Of a DNA stretch of 59,712 bases, positions 42,097 through 50,757 are shown in pieces. The position numbers were made by a program, and so were the translations under genes. The stretch spans positions 1 through 59,712 of the forward strand of contig JAJXWQ010000003.1 in assembly GCA_021781555.1 (NCBI GenBank). The letters run 5' to 3'. This stretch comes from a bacterium. GTDB lineage: Bacteria; Cyanobacteriota; Sericytochromatia; S15B-MN24; VGJW01. Every line of letters begins with the position of its first letter. Positions within the stretch are counted from its first letter, which is position 1. The notes under the pieces were generated by a model. That model was not told the origin of the DNA and searched no databases. It worked only from the letters and a program-made list of their open reading frames with translations.

Positions 42097-42125
42097 ACAA
42101 TAGCCTGAACAGCGCCCGCAGTCAA
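42097..42125 (-). promoter_or_regulatory. Promoter of the aquaporin gene
   Basis: Minus strand: TTGACT (42125-42120), 17-nt spacer, TATTGT (42102-42097). The predicted start near 42090 falls inside the palindrome. Confidence 0.75.
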
Positions 42126-42234
42126 CCCCCGGGCCAGCTCGCCAGCGGCTTGTCCTTGGCCTCCGTTGCCCACAAAATGCGGGAGTCGGTTCTCTACCTC
42201 AGCTTCCCGGGTGGCAAGCCGATCCTGGCCATTG

Positions 42235-42240
42235 TAAGAT
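42235..42240 (+). promoter_or_regulatory. Leaderless -10 box, TAAGAT
   Basis: Six nucleotides (CCTGCG) before GTG 42247. This favours GTG 42247 over ATG 42253 as the start. A TGGCAA lies 17 nt upstream as a weak -35. Confidence 0.5.
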
Positions 42241-42246
42241 CCTGCG

Positions 42247-43041
42247 GTGCGCATGAAGGTCCCATTCCGCTGGCTTCTCGCCGCGTTCGTCGGGCTGGCG
42301 AGCCTACCGGGCACCCCCTCGGCCGCCCTCGCCGCGACGTCCGCCCAGGTGACGGCCGAGTACTCGTTGCTCGACCATGGCTACCAGGACTGGCAGGCCA
42401 CGGACATCCTCTGGAACACAGATCTGGGCCCTACCGAAGGATCCCGTGGCTCGACCGCGGGCAAGCTCTTCGGAGACTTCGGGGCAACTCGCCGTTTCGG
42501 CCTGTTCGATCAGACCCTTTCGTTCGGCTACCTGCGCAAGGTCGGGGCCGTCGTGACCACCCTCGAGACCGCCTTCAGCCCGAGCCACCAGGTCATGCCC
42601 TTCTGGACCGGCAGGGCCGGCGTGAGCTGGCCGGTCGGAGCCGGGTGGGTCCTTTCGACCTCGTACAAGCGCAACGCCTACAATGCCGCGTACGTCAACC
42701 TCGGAACCCTGGGTGTCGACGAGTATTTCGGCCCCTTCCGGATCGGCTACCGACTCTTCGGAAGCGATCTCATGAACTCGGGCTTCGCCCTGAGCCACAT
42801 GGTGGCCTTCAGCTGGTATTACGGCGACCGGAGCGATCTCACGCTGATCGGTGCCCTGGGTACGGAGCTCGACGCCCTGCCGAGAGACTCCGTGCTTGCC
42901 ATCCCGACCCGGACCCTTTCCTTGAACCTCGACCACGCCCTCGGCAAGAGCTGGGCGCTGACGGGCCGGGCTGCCTGGCAGGCGGAGGGCGATCTGTACA
43001 CGCGAAGCACCCTTGTGCTCGGCGTGAGCTACCTGCACTGA
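42247..43041 (+). CDS. YaiO-family outer-membrane beta-barrel protein
   Basis: 264 aa. Signal peptide ends near SAALAA. The rest is a run of short amphipathic strands with aromatic ends (TLSFGYLRKV, WVLSTSYKRNAYN, FGPFRIGYRLF, HMVAFSWYYGDRSDLTLIGALGTEL), ending LVLGVSYLH with a strand typical of barrel C termini. YaiO proteins often sit beside a family 2 glycosyltransferase and HEAT or deacetylase genes; both a glycosyltransferase and a HEAT protein lie convergently next door. Polysaccharide passage across the outer membrane is inferred. Confidence 0.78.
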   Translation: MRMKVPFRWLLAAFVGLASLPGTPSAALAATSAQVTAEYSLLDHGYQDWQATDILWNTDLGPTEGSRGSTAGKLFGDFGATRRFGLFDQTLSFGYLRKVGAVVTTLETAFSPSHQVMPFWTGRAGVSWPVGAGWVLSTSYKRNAYNAAYVNLGTLGVDEYFGPFRIGYRLFGSDLMNSGFALSHMVAFSWYYGDRSDLTLIGALGTELDALPRDSVLAIPTRTLSLNLDHALGKSWALTGRAAWQAEGDLYTRSTLVLGVSYLH

Positions 43042-43078
43042 GCCGAGTCACTGCCCGAGCGCAGCGAGGAGACTAAAC

Positions 43079-43178
43079 AGCTCCCGGTTTGAATGGATCG
43101 GGCCCGATGAGTCAAACGGGGCCCGGTTGCGCAGCGAAGCGACCGCGCAGAGGGACCCGTTCAAACTGCAAAAGGTCT
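43079..43178 (+). repeat. Interspersed structured repeat, full copy J
   Basis: Complete unit from GCTCCCGGTTTGAATGGATC to AAAAGGTCTA, joined head-to-tail with the deleted copy K through a shared CTAG. Located between the convergent YaiO and glycosyltransferase genes. Confidence 0.85.
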
Positions 43179-43232
43179 AGAGTGCTCCCGGTTTGAATGG
43201 ATCGGGCCCCGTTCAAACTGCAAAAGGCCTAA
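43177..43232 (+). repeat. Repeat copy K with internal deletion
   Basis: The first third (TAGAGTGCTCCCGGTTTGAA, TGGATCGGGCCC) is joined directly to the tail (CGTTCAAACTGCAAAAGG). The missing ~50 bp lie between two GGGCCC sequences, so recombination or slippage at these is the likely cause. Confidence 0.8.
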
Positions 43233-43235
43233 ATC

Positions 43236-44741
43236 TCAGGCCGCCGGCCGCCCCAGCCCTCGACGTTCCATCGCCCCCCAGTCGCGCCGGCCGCGGAGGA
43301 ACTTCCACAGGCCCTTGAGGCGCCACCAGACCGTCAGTTGATGGTAGCCGAAATCCTCGAGCGCGGCCCAGAGCAGGAGCAGACCGCGGTCTTGCCAGGT
43401 GGAATAGCGATGGAATGCGAACTCCTCTAGCAAGAGGCCGCCGACGGTCAAGATCATCCCCAGGCCATAGGCCACGGCAAAGAAAAGCGCCACGAAAGAC
43501 CAGTCGATCGAGCGTGTCGCGATTCCGATCGCCAGGCCCACCAGCCCGACGGCCTCGATCGGCGGGGCGAGCAGCTCGAAAAACAGGAAGTACGGGATCG
43601 CGACGAGCCCCATCGCCCGGTACCTGGGGTTGAGGCAAGCGCGCCGGTACCGCCACATCACGTCCGCCAGGCCACGGTGCCAGCGATCGCGCTGGCGGCC
43701 GAGCACGCGCGTGGTCTCGGGGACCTCGGTCCAGGCCACCGGATCGGGCACGAAATCTACGCGGCTCGGGCCGCCGCTCTCGTAGCCCCGGGCCCGCAGG
43801 CGCAAGACCAGCTCCATGTCCTCCCCCACCGTATCGTGCTGGTAGCCGCCGCAGGCCAGCACGGCATCGCGCCGGAAGAGCCCGAACGCCCCGGAGATCA
43901 CCAGGTTCCCGCCCAGCCGGTTCCAGCCCAGCCTGCCGAACAGGAAGGCACGCAGGTATTCGACGGTCTGGAAGCCCTCCAGGGGCCGCCTCGACACGTG
44001 CGCCTCCACCACGCGTCCGTGCCGCACCATGCAGCCGTTGGCAACGCGGATCGTGCCGCCGGCGGCCAGGAGATCCGGGGACTCGATGAAGGGACGGGCC
44101 ATCCGCAGGAGGGAATCCAGTTCGATCAACGTGTCGGCGTCGATGGCACAGACCAGGTGGCTCGAGGCCAGGTTGAGCCCGGCGTTCAGCGCGTCGGCCT
44201 TGCCGCCGTTCTCCTTGTCAACCACCACCAGCGGCGCGAAGGTCTTCGATCGGTAGATGCCGCGCACGGGCTTTGACTCCACGACCCGGCGGAAGATCGG
44301 GTGGACGGGCACCAGGTCGAACCGCTCGGTCAGCACGTCCATGGTGCGATCGCGAGAGCCGTCGTTGACCAGGATGACCTCGAGATTGGGATAGTTGAGA
44401 GCCAGCAGGGACCGCAAACTCTCCTCGACCGTGACCTCCTCGTTGTAGGCCGGGGCGATCAGGCTGATGGACGGGGCGACCGGAGAGGACAGCAACCGCC
44501 TCCCGGCCCGGCCTTCAGCTCGCAAACGCTGGGCCGCCATCTCGAGGGCCGCCATCACCAGGAGCACCAGGTAGAAGGCGTTGATCGCCAGGAAATAGGT
44601 CAGGGTAAGGACCAACGCCAAGGCCGGGGCCTCTTTCATCGCAGCGGTCGCCGTCGCCAGCAACCCACCGGCGTGCCAGTCCAGCCCTGCCACCGGCTGC
44701 CAGGCAGGCACTCCGGTCGCTTCCATCAGCCCCACCAGCAC
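43236..44741 (-). CDS. Family 2 glycosyltransferase, membrane-bound
   Basis: 501 aa processive-type enzyme. Two N-terminal membrane segments precede the GT-A domain: ISLIAPAYNEEVTVEESLRS, VNDGSRD, AIDADTLIELDS (DxD), SGAFGLFRRDAV, VGEDMELVLRLR and the QRDRWHRG motif (QxxRW). Two to three more membrane segments follow. The architecture matches PgaC/hyaluronan-synthase-like enzymes. The downstream of HEAT by one base suggests tight coupling. Sugar not assignable. Its stop lies 5 nt from the repeat end. Confidence 0.88.
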   Translation of the reverse strand: MLVGLMEATGVPAWQPVAGLDWHAGGLLATATAAMKEAPALALVLTLTYFLAINAFYLVLLVMAALEMAAQRLRAEGRAGRRLLSSPVAPSISLIAPAYNEEVTVEESLRSLLALNYPNLEVILVNDGSRDRTMDVLTERFDLVPVHPIFRRVVESKPVRGIYRSKTFAPLVVVDKENGGKADALNAGLNLASSHLVCAIDADTLIELDSLLRMARPFIESPDLLAAGGTIRVANGCMVRHGRVVEAHVSRRPLEGFQTVEYLRAFLFGRLGWNRLGGNLVISGAFGLFRRDAVLACGGYQHDTVGEDMELVLRLRARGYESGGPSRVDFVPDPVAWTEVPETTRVLGRQRDRWHRGLADVMWRYRRACLNPRYRAMGLVAIPYFLFFELLAPPIEAVGLVGLAIGIATRSIDWSFVALFFAVAYGLGMILTVGGLLLEEFAFHRYSTWQDRGLLLLWAALEDFGYHQLTVWWRLKGLWKFLRGRRDWGAMERRGLGRPAA

Positions 44742-44742
44742 T

Positions 44743-45792
44743 TCAGCCCGCCACCACTGGCGGCAGGTCCAGCACCTGCCGGGCCATGTCGGCCGCGAAG
44801 GCGTCAGCGTCCCTCAAGGCCTGGCGCAAGAGGATCTGTCCAGGACTCCCCAGCTGTCGCAGGGCCAGGGCGGCAGCGCGACGCACCTCCCACTGCCGGC
44901 TCCGCAAGAGACCCGCAAGCTGGCCAGCAGCAGGCCAGAAGCGAAGCCGGCCGAGCGACTCCGCGGCCCTGGCCACCACGCTTCCCTCGGGATCCTCGAG
45001 CAGGTCCTGCAGCTTCCGGGCCGCTTCCTCGCCACCGATCGTCCCCACCAGGCGAGCCGCCGCGGCCCGGGCCTCCACGATCGCCTCTCCACACCACCGG
45101 AAGGCCGGCGCCAAGAGGCGCGGATCGGCGACAGCCGCAGCGATCTCCAGGCACGGTACGACCGCCTCGTTGCCCGCCTCGACGCTGACGTTGGCCAGGT
45201 ACTCGGCAAGCGGTTCGACGATGGCCCGGCCCGCCGAAAGGAGCGCGTCCTGGGCTGCAAACCGGGAGTAACCATCGCGATCCGCAAGCATCGAGAACAA
45301 CCGGCGCAAGGACAGGGGGTCCAGATCTCCGGCCGACCAGGATGCGACCTCGGCGCGCACCAGGGGGTGGCGATCGCCCAGCAACTCCCCCCGCAGGCCC
45401 GCAAGCCCGCCCCAGACCGACGCCAGGCGCACGCCCTTCAGGCGGCTCCGCCAGGATCGACTCGAGCAGAGGCGCAAGGCCCTTTGCTCCAGCCCGAGAT
45501 GCCTGGCGATCTCCTCTGCGACCGAGGCCTGACCGGCGAGGCTTCGCTCCAGCAGGTCCAGGGTCCGGACCTGCGCAGCGAGCGGCCAGCGCTCGAGTTC
45601 CGCCTTGGCATCTGCGGGGTCGGATGAAGTCAGCAGGCCGAGGATCAGTTGCTGAGCCTTGGTGTCGAATTGCCGCCGCCGACCTTCGGCGTGCCCTTGC
45701 CACGCGCCGTGGATAGCCCCGGCGCTGACCAGGGCTACCAGGGCACCGCCTTCCCCGGCCAGAACCTCACGGAGCAGCGCGATGAATTCCAT
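44743..45792 (-). CDS. HEAT-repeat protein
   Basis: 349 aa. An N-terminal hydrophobic segment (LVALVSAGAIHGAW) may anchor it. From about residue 60 on it is a chain of HEAT helices: LVRAEVASWSAGDLD, RFAAQDALLSAGRAIVEPLAEYL, ARAAAARLVGTIGGEEAARK, VVARAAESLGRLRFWPAAGQ and EVRRAAALALRQLG. HEAT proteins next to a family 2 glycosyltransferase and YaiO occur in other bacteria, suggesting an adaptor for the synthase. GAGGTGA precedes ATG 45792. Confidence 0.82.
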   Translation of the reverse strand: MEFIALLREVLAGEGGALVALVSAGAIHGAWQGHAEGRRRQFDTKAQQLILGLLTSSDPADAKAELERWPLAAQVRTLDLLERSLAGQASVAEEIARHLGLEQRALRLCSSRSWRSRLKGVRLASVWGGLAGLRGELLGDRHPLVRAEVASWSAGDLDPLSLRRLFSMLADRDGYSRFAAQDALLSAGRAIVEPLAEYLANVSVEAGNEAVVPCLEIAAAVADPRLLAPAFRWCGEAIVEARAAAARLVGTIGGEEAARKLQDLLEDPEGSVVARAAESLGRLRFWPAAGQLAGLLRSRQWEVRRAAALALRQLGSPGQILLRQALRDADAFAADMARQVLDLPPVVAG

Positions 45793-45835
45793 GGCTCACC
45801 TCAAGCCGCCGTCCTGCCAAGACCTCTTTGCGCCT

Positions 45836-45913
45836 GGACGGGTCCGCGGCACCCGGCAACCGGGCCCCGTCTGGCCCCACGGGCCCGATCCCTTCAAACC
45901 GGGAGCACCCTAT
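45836..45913 (-). repeat. Interspersed structured repeat, degenerate copy L
   Basis: On the minus strand it starts TAGGGTGCTCCCGGTTTGAA; its TAG is the stop of the GGDEF protein. The inner part is diverged (GGTTGCCGGGTGCCGCGG) but still foldable. Lies between the GGDEF gene and the HEAT gene. Confidence 0.7.
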
Positions 45914-48324
45914 ACCGGCGCGGGCGTCGCCAGGAGCGCGCGAAGCTTGTGAAGGAGCACGGGCAGGCTGAAGGGTTTGGCGACATGGTCGACCGCCCCC
46001 AGATCGAGGGCCCGGATGACTTCCCGCTCGTTCGTCCGAGCGGTCAGCATCACCACCTGCGTGACCTTGAGCGCCCCCTGGCTGCCCAGACGCTGGAGCA
46101 GGGATAAACCGTCGAGGCCGGGAAGGCCGACATCGAGCACCACCACCCGCGGCAGTCCGGAAAGCGGCCGACCCAGCAGCCACTGCGCGGCAGATTCCCC
46201 GTCGGCAAACCAGCGCACCCGGTGCCCTTGGGTCTGGAGCGCATGCAGGAGCAGCGTGCTCAGGGACTCGTCGTCGTCCACCACCACGATATCGACCTCG
46301 GCATCGTGGGGTCCCGAGGCCGCTGGATCTGCCGGTTTCCCGAGCGCGGACCGGACCTGGGAGCGCCCGGCTGCCTTGGCCGCGTAGAGCGCCTGGTCGG
46401 CCTTTTCGACCAGCGTGCCGAGCTCCTTGCCATCGCCCGGGAACTCGACCACCCCGGCGCTGAAGCTCACGTGGAAGGTCTCGTTGTCGGAACCCTGGAA
46501 GACAACCTGGTTGAAATCCGCCAGGAAACGCTCCAGGCGCCGGACCGTCTGCTCCTTGGGTGCGCCGTACATGGCCAGGAAGAACTCTTCGCCACCCCAG
46601 CGGGCCACGATGTCCTCGCCCCGGAACTCCTGCAACATGGCCTGGCCAAGCCGCCGCAGGACCTGATCTCCCGTACCATGGCCGTGGCGATCGTTGATCG
46701 CCTTGAAGTGATCGATGTCGATCAGGACGAAACCGATGAATTGCTGCGTCCGGCTGGCCAGGGTGAGGTAGTGGGCGACCGTCTGCTCGACCTTGCGCCG
46801 GTTCATCAAGCCCGTCAGGGCGTCGGTCTCGGCGGCCGAGCGGAGCAGGCGATAGCGCTCGAGTCGGCTCCGGACCCGGTTGCCGAGCTCGAGGGCCACG
46901 ATGGGCTTGCTGAGGTAATCGTCGCCCCCCACCTTGAAGAGAGTCGAGATGGTCTCGGCATCCCTGCGCGCCGAGAGGAAGACCACCGGGACCTGGATCC
47001 AGTCCGGATCGGCACGGAGCACGCGGCAGAGATCGATCCCGCTCACCGCTGGCATGTCGATATCGAGCAGGATGAGGTCGGGCTGGAACTCCTGCAGGGT
47101 CTGCCAGAAACGCAGGGGATCGTCGAGCGTGCGCACCGACAACCCCATGGGGGCAAGCCCATGGACGATGGCCTCGAGGATCGAGGGATCGTCATCCACC
47201 GAGAGCACCCGCGCGCTCGGGTGCAACCGTTCCCCGATCGCGCGGTTCAGGGCCGCCACGATCCGCGCCGTGGACGCCGGCTTGGGCAAGAACACGCCAC
47301 CACCCAGGCGGCTCACCTCCACGCGATCGGCCAGGTCGGCGCTGTCGGAGAGGACCACGATCGGCACAGGCGGGACCCGGCTCCGCATCTCGGCCAGAAA
47401 CCCGAGGGCCTCCGACGCCCCCTCGGTGGGCCGCAGCTCGAGGAGCACGGCGTCGATCGGATTCGAATCCACGGCCTGCCGAGCCAACGACAGATCCCGG
47501 ACCATCCTGACGGCAAAGCCCGCGGAACTCAGCTCGGCCTGCCATAAGGCATCCGCCTCGACCTCCCCCTCTAACGCCAGGATCACCGGCAAGGATCCCG
47601 TCGTGGGCCCGCCCGGATCCTCGGCTGGAGCCGCCGGCGTCTGCTCGAGTTCGAACCTGAGGGCCTCGACGAGATCGCAGAGCAAGAGGATATCGGTCTG
47701 AGCGACCGGCGCCTCGCCCTCGAGCAAGCGCTCGATCCGCCGGGCGATCTGCGAGCCTTCCAGCAAGCCATAGGTACCCACCGAACCGGCGAGTTTGTGC
47801 GCGGCGCGCTCGGCCTCGCGCCGATCCGCCAAAGCCAGATCGCCTCGCAACAAGCCGGCAGCGGCCGCGTCGACGAGGGCCAGACGCTCGAAGGCACCGG
47901 GCCGGAACTTCTGCCAGAGCTTGGCGAGCAAGCCATCCCGCCCCTCGCCCGAGATGAGCTTTGGCTCGATCGCCAGAGCCTGGGCGATCCGCCTCAGCAG
48001 CTCCTGGCGATCGAGCGGACGCAGCAAGAGCAGAGCTCCGTGACCGGACGATAAGCGCTGGCCATGGCCCGCGAGATGGGCCGCCGTAACGTAGCAAAAT
48101 ACGTGACGGGGAACCGCTCCGAGGGCTTTGACCTGAGCTAGCAGGTCCCCGACATCCAGATCGCCGGTCTCGGCATCCGCGACCAGAACGTCGAAGCTCT
48201 GGTCGCGCAAGAGCTCGAGCGCTCGGCCCCCGGTCTGACACGTAGCGAGCGTGCAAGCTTCGAGCCGCTCCTCGAGAAAACCCGCGAGGGCCTCGGGCAA
48301 CCCGGCCAGGAGAATGCTTGCCAT
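45910..48324 (-). CDS. Multidomain response regulator/diguanylate cyclase (REC-HPt-REC-REC-GGDEF-REC)
   Basis: 804 aa. (1) ~1-115 receiver-like, with Asp in VLVADAE. (2) ~135-235 HPt, AERAAHKLAGSVGTYGLL. (3) ~250-365 receiver without Asp (VLLELRPTEG), probably degenerate. (4) ~375-495 good receiver, VDDDPS, LILLDIDMPAVSG, SAR, SKP. (5) ~510-675 GGDEF: ARWGGEEFFLAMYG, with an inhibitory site RGED five residues before it. (6) ~685-804 second good receiver, VVDDDES, VVLDVGLPGLDG, AKPF. It should make c-di-GMP with feedback control, fed by phosphotransfer. No signal peptide. Probable operon with the REC gene and downstream HEAT-glycosyltransferase. Confidence 0.88.
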   Translation of the reverse strand: MASILLAGLPEALAGFLEERLEACTLATCQTGGRALELLRDQSFDVLVADAETGDLDVGDLLAQVKALGAVPRHVFCYVTAAHLAGHGQRLSSGHGALLLLRPLDRQELLRRIAQALAIEPKLISGEGRDGLLAKLWQKFRPGAFERLALVDAAAAGLLRGDLALADRREAERAAHKLAGSVGTYGLLEGSQIARRIERLLEGEAPVAQTDILLLCDLVEALRFELEQTPAAPAEDPGGPTTGSLPVILALEGEVEADALWQAELSSAGFAVRMVRDLSLARQAVDSNPIDAVLLELRPTEGASEALGFLAEMRSRVPPVPIVVLSDSADLADRVEVSRLGGGVFLPKPASTARIVAALNRAIGERLHPSARVLSVDDDPSILEAIVHGLAPMGLSVRTLDDPLRFWQTLQEFQPDLILLDIDMPAVSGIDLCRVLRADPDWIQVPVVFLSARRDAETISTLFKVGGDDYLSKPIVALELGNRVRSRLERYRLLRSAAETDALTGLMNRRKVEQTVAHYLTLASRTQQFIGFVLIDIDHFKAINDRHGHGTGDQVLRRLGQAMLQEFRGEDIVARWGGEEFFLAMYGAPKEQTVRRLERFLADFNQVVFQGSDNETFHVSFSAGVVEFPGDGKELGTLVEKADQALYAAKAAGRSQVRSALGKPADPAASGPHDAEVDIVVVDDDESLSTLLLHALQTQGHRVRWFADGESAAQWLLGRPLSGLPRVVVLDVGLPGLDGLSLLQRLGSQGALKVTQVVMLTARTNEREVIRALDLGAVDHVAKPFSLPVLLHKLRALLATPAPV

Positions 48325-48337
48325 GAACTTCGGCTCG

Positions 48338-48712
48338 TCACTCCTCCCAGCCCAGGGACCTGGAGATCTGCCCAGCCAGCGAGAATGGATCGAAGGGCTT
48401 GGCGACGACGCCATCGGCCCCGAGGTCCGCCAGACCGCCGCCGTGCCCCTCGTGCACCTTGGCCGTGAGCAGCACGACGGGTATGTCGCCGGTCGCGGGC
48501 TGCGCCCGCAGCTCCTTGAGCGTGGCCGGCCCGTCCATCTCCGGCATCATGACGTCCAGCAAGATGGCATCCGGCCGGCTCTCGGTGGCCATGGCGATAC
48601 CCTCTTTCCCCGAACTTGCCAGACGGACCTCCCAGCCGGCGAAATCCTCGAGGGCGAGCTGTGCGACGGCACGGATGTCCAGCTCGTCGTCGATGACGAG
48701 AACCTTCTTCAT
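48338..48712 (-). CDS. Single-domain response regulator (CheY-like)
   Basis: 124 aa, receiver only: VLVIDDELDIR, phosphoacceptor Asp in AILLDVMMPEMDG, VVLLTAK and VVAKPFDPF. GAGGAGG precedes ATG 48712. It is divergent from the chemosensory operon and 13 nt ahead of the GGDEF protein, so it could carry phosphate from CheA towards the GGDEF protein's HPt. Confidence 0.9.
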   Translation of the reverse strand: MKKVLVIDDELDIRAVAQLALEDFAGWEVRLASSGKEGIAMATESRPDAILLDVMMPEMDGPATLKELRAQPATGDIPVVLLTAKVHEGHGGGLADLGADGVVAKPFDPFSLAGQISRSLGWEE

Positions 48713-48870
48713 CTCGAGCCTCCTCGCACGGCAGCCGGGCCTGGCCTCGGTGCGGATCGGCCACATCGCGCACCCACGGACCCTCGGCGACCTCGTACAC
48801 CTATTCTAGTATGGCATAATCGAGCGGCTACCGGGGATCGGCGTCGGGCCCCCGAGCTCAAGGAGAGGGC

Positions 48871-50754
48871 ATGCGCTTTTCCAACGTTCGGATCGGCTAC
48901 CGCCTGTTCCTCGTGGTGCTCGTCGGGGTGCTCGGGTTCATCGCCTACGCCGTCGTCTCGCTGACCCAGCTCCACCAGACGCTGCTGGCCGATCGCCAGA
49001 GCAGGATCCGCGAGCACGTCGAGATCGCCAGAACCCTGGTGGAAGCCATCGCGTCGGAGGCGGCCCGCGCCGGCCGCTCGCAGGCCGAGGCCCAGCGCGA
49101 GGTCCTCGGCGCCCTCTCCCGGGTGCGCTACGATGGCAACGACTACTTCTGGGTCAATGACATGGCCGGCACCATGCTCATGGACCCGGCCGACCACGCC
49201 CTCGTCGGCCAGAATCTGCTCAAGCTGCGAGACTGCTCCCGCCTGGCCAAGACCGCATCGGGGCAGCTTGTTCCGGCAGGCCATCTCATCTTCCCCGACA
49301 TGATCGATGTCGTCCGCAAGCATGGCGGCGGCTTCTACCACTACACCTGGTCCAACGAGCTCGCGAAGATTTCGCCGCGGCCCAAGGTCTCCTATGTGGC
49401 AGGCATCCCCCGGTGGGGCTGGGTGATCGGGACCGGAGTCTGGGTCACCGACGCCGACCGTATCTTCAGGCAACAAGCCATTCGCCTGGCCGCTCTGGGG
49501 CTCCTGTCGATCGTGGTCGGCATCGCGGTGTCGATCTGGATCACGACCGGCGTGACGGGCCCGCTGCGCAGCGTCTCGCTACAGCTGACGAACCTGGCCG
49601 AGGGCCGGGTCGATATCGACATTCCGGGGGACGATCGCGGGGACGAGATCGGAGCCATGGCGCGGGCCCTGGTGGCCGTGCGTGAGCATCTGGTCGAGAT
49701 CGCCGATGCGGCCGACGAGATCGCCAGGGGCAATCTCACCGTCGAGGTCCGGGCGGTTTCCGAGCACGACCGCCTCGGGTTGGCCATCAAGACGATGCTC
49801 GAGCGTCTGAGCAGCCTGGTGGCCGACGCCGCCTTCGCCGCCAAGGCCGTCCACACCGGAGCGACGACGATCGCCGAGTCGGTCGAGAATCAATCGGTGA
49901 TCTCGAGCGAGCTGTCGGCCTCGGTCGCCCAGATCACCTCGACGATGGAGGAGCTATCGGCATCTTCGTTCCAGATCTCCGAGCACTCCGGGCTCGTCGC
50001 TGACACCGCGCGCGTGACGTGGGAGAGCAGCAAGAAGGGCGCCGAGGCGATGGAACAGCTCAGCGGCAAGATGGCGGGCATCCATCTCGAGAATCAGAAC
50101 AACCTCAAGGAGATCCTGGCGCTCGGCGACGCATCCAAGGAGATCAGCAAGGTCATGGCCATCATCAATGCGATCGCGGACCAGACCCGGCTCATCGCCT
50201 TCAACGCCGCGCTCGAGGCGGCCAGCGCCGGCGAGGCCGGTCGGCGGTTCGGCGTGGTCGCCGCCGAGATCCGCCGTCTTGCTGACAGTGTCACCGATTC
50301 CACCAGCGAGATCGAGGGCAAGGTCAACCAGATCCAGGGCTCGATCAGCCGGCTCGTCATCACCTCGGAACGGGGCACGGCCAGCGTGGTCGAGGGGATG
50401 GCTGCTGCGACCGAGTCGGCCGACCGCCTGGGCGAGCTGGTGGCGGCCGCCCGCAAGACCGCAGGGGCGGCCGAGCAGATCTCGCTGTCAACCCAGCAGC
50501 AAAAAACCGCTGCCAGCCAGGTGGTCGTGGCCTTGCGGGAAATCGTCAGCGCGAGCAATCAGACTGCCGACGGTATGACCCAGCTGTCGGAGGTCAGCCG
50601 CAACATGGCGAGCCTGTCGTCGGATCTCGACTTCCAGGTGGAGCGGTTCCGCGTGAACACCCCTCGCCGCGTCGCTGGCCCGAAGATCGCAGATGCCGCC
50701 GAGAAGTCGGCCGGGCTGGTCTCGGACCGGGCCGCCGGCGTGACGAGGAGCTAG
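48871..50754 (+). CDS. Methyl-accepting chemotaxis protein with single Cache domain
   Basis: 627 aa. Membrane segment near residues 10-32, then a periplasmic sCache_2 domain (DYFWVNDMAGTMLMDPADH, GWVIGTGVWVTDADR), second membrane segment (LAALGLLSIVVGIAVSIWI), HAMP, and a second HAMP-like stretch. The signalling hairpin is IADQTRLIAFNAALEAASAG followed by FGVVAAEIRRLADS. The ligand is probably a small organic acid, as for many sCache_2 domains. AAGGAGAGGGC precedes ATG 48871. First gene of the chemosensory operon. Confidence 0.92.
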   Translation: MRFSNVRIGYRLFLVVLVGVLGFIAYAVVSLTQLHQTLLADRQSRIREHVEIARTLVEAIASEAARAGRSQAEAQREVLGALSRVRYDGNDYFWVNDMAGTMLMDPADHALVGQNLLKLRDCSRLAKTASGQLVPAGHLIFPDMIDVVRKHGGGFYHYTWSNELAKISPRPKVSYVAGIPRWGWVIGTGVWVTDADRIFRQQAIRLAALGLLSIVVGIAVSIWITTGVTGPLRSVSLQLTNLAEGRVDIDIPGDDRGDEIGAMARALVAVREHLVEIADAADEIARGNLTVEVRAVSEHDRLGLAIKTMLERLSSLVADAAFAAKAVHTGATTIAESVENQSVISSELSASVAQITSTMEELSASSFQISEHSGLVADTARVTWESSKKGAEAMEQLSGKMAGIHLENQNNLKEILALGDASKEISKVMAIINAIADQTRLIAFNAALEAASAGEAGRRFGVVAAEIRRLADSVTDSTSEIEGKVNQIQGSISRLVITSERGTASVVEGMAAATESADRLGELVAAARKTAGAAEQISLSTQQQKTAASQVVVALREIVSASNQTADGMTQLSEVSRNMASLSSDLDFQVERFRVNTPRRVAGPKIADAAEKSAGLVSDRAAGVTRS

Positions 50755-50757
50755 CAG

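Noticed and set aside
43079-43232. Repeat copies as integron attC sites
   Set aside because: They lack the paired RYYYAAC/GTTRRRY core sites, occur in both orientations between housekeeping genes, and no integrase is present.
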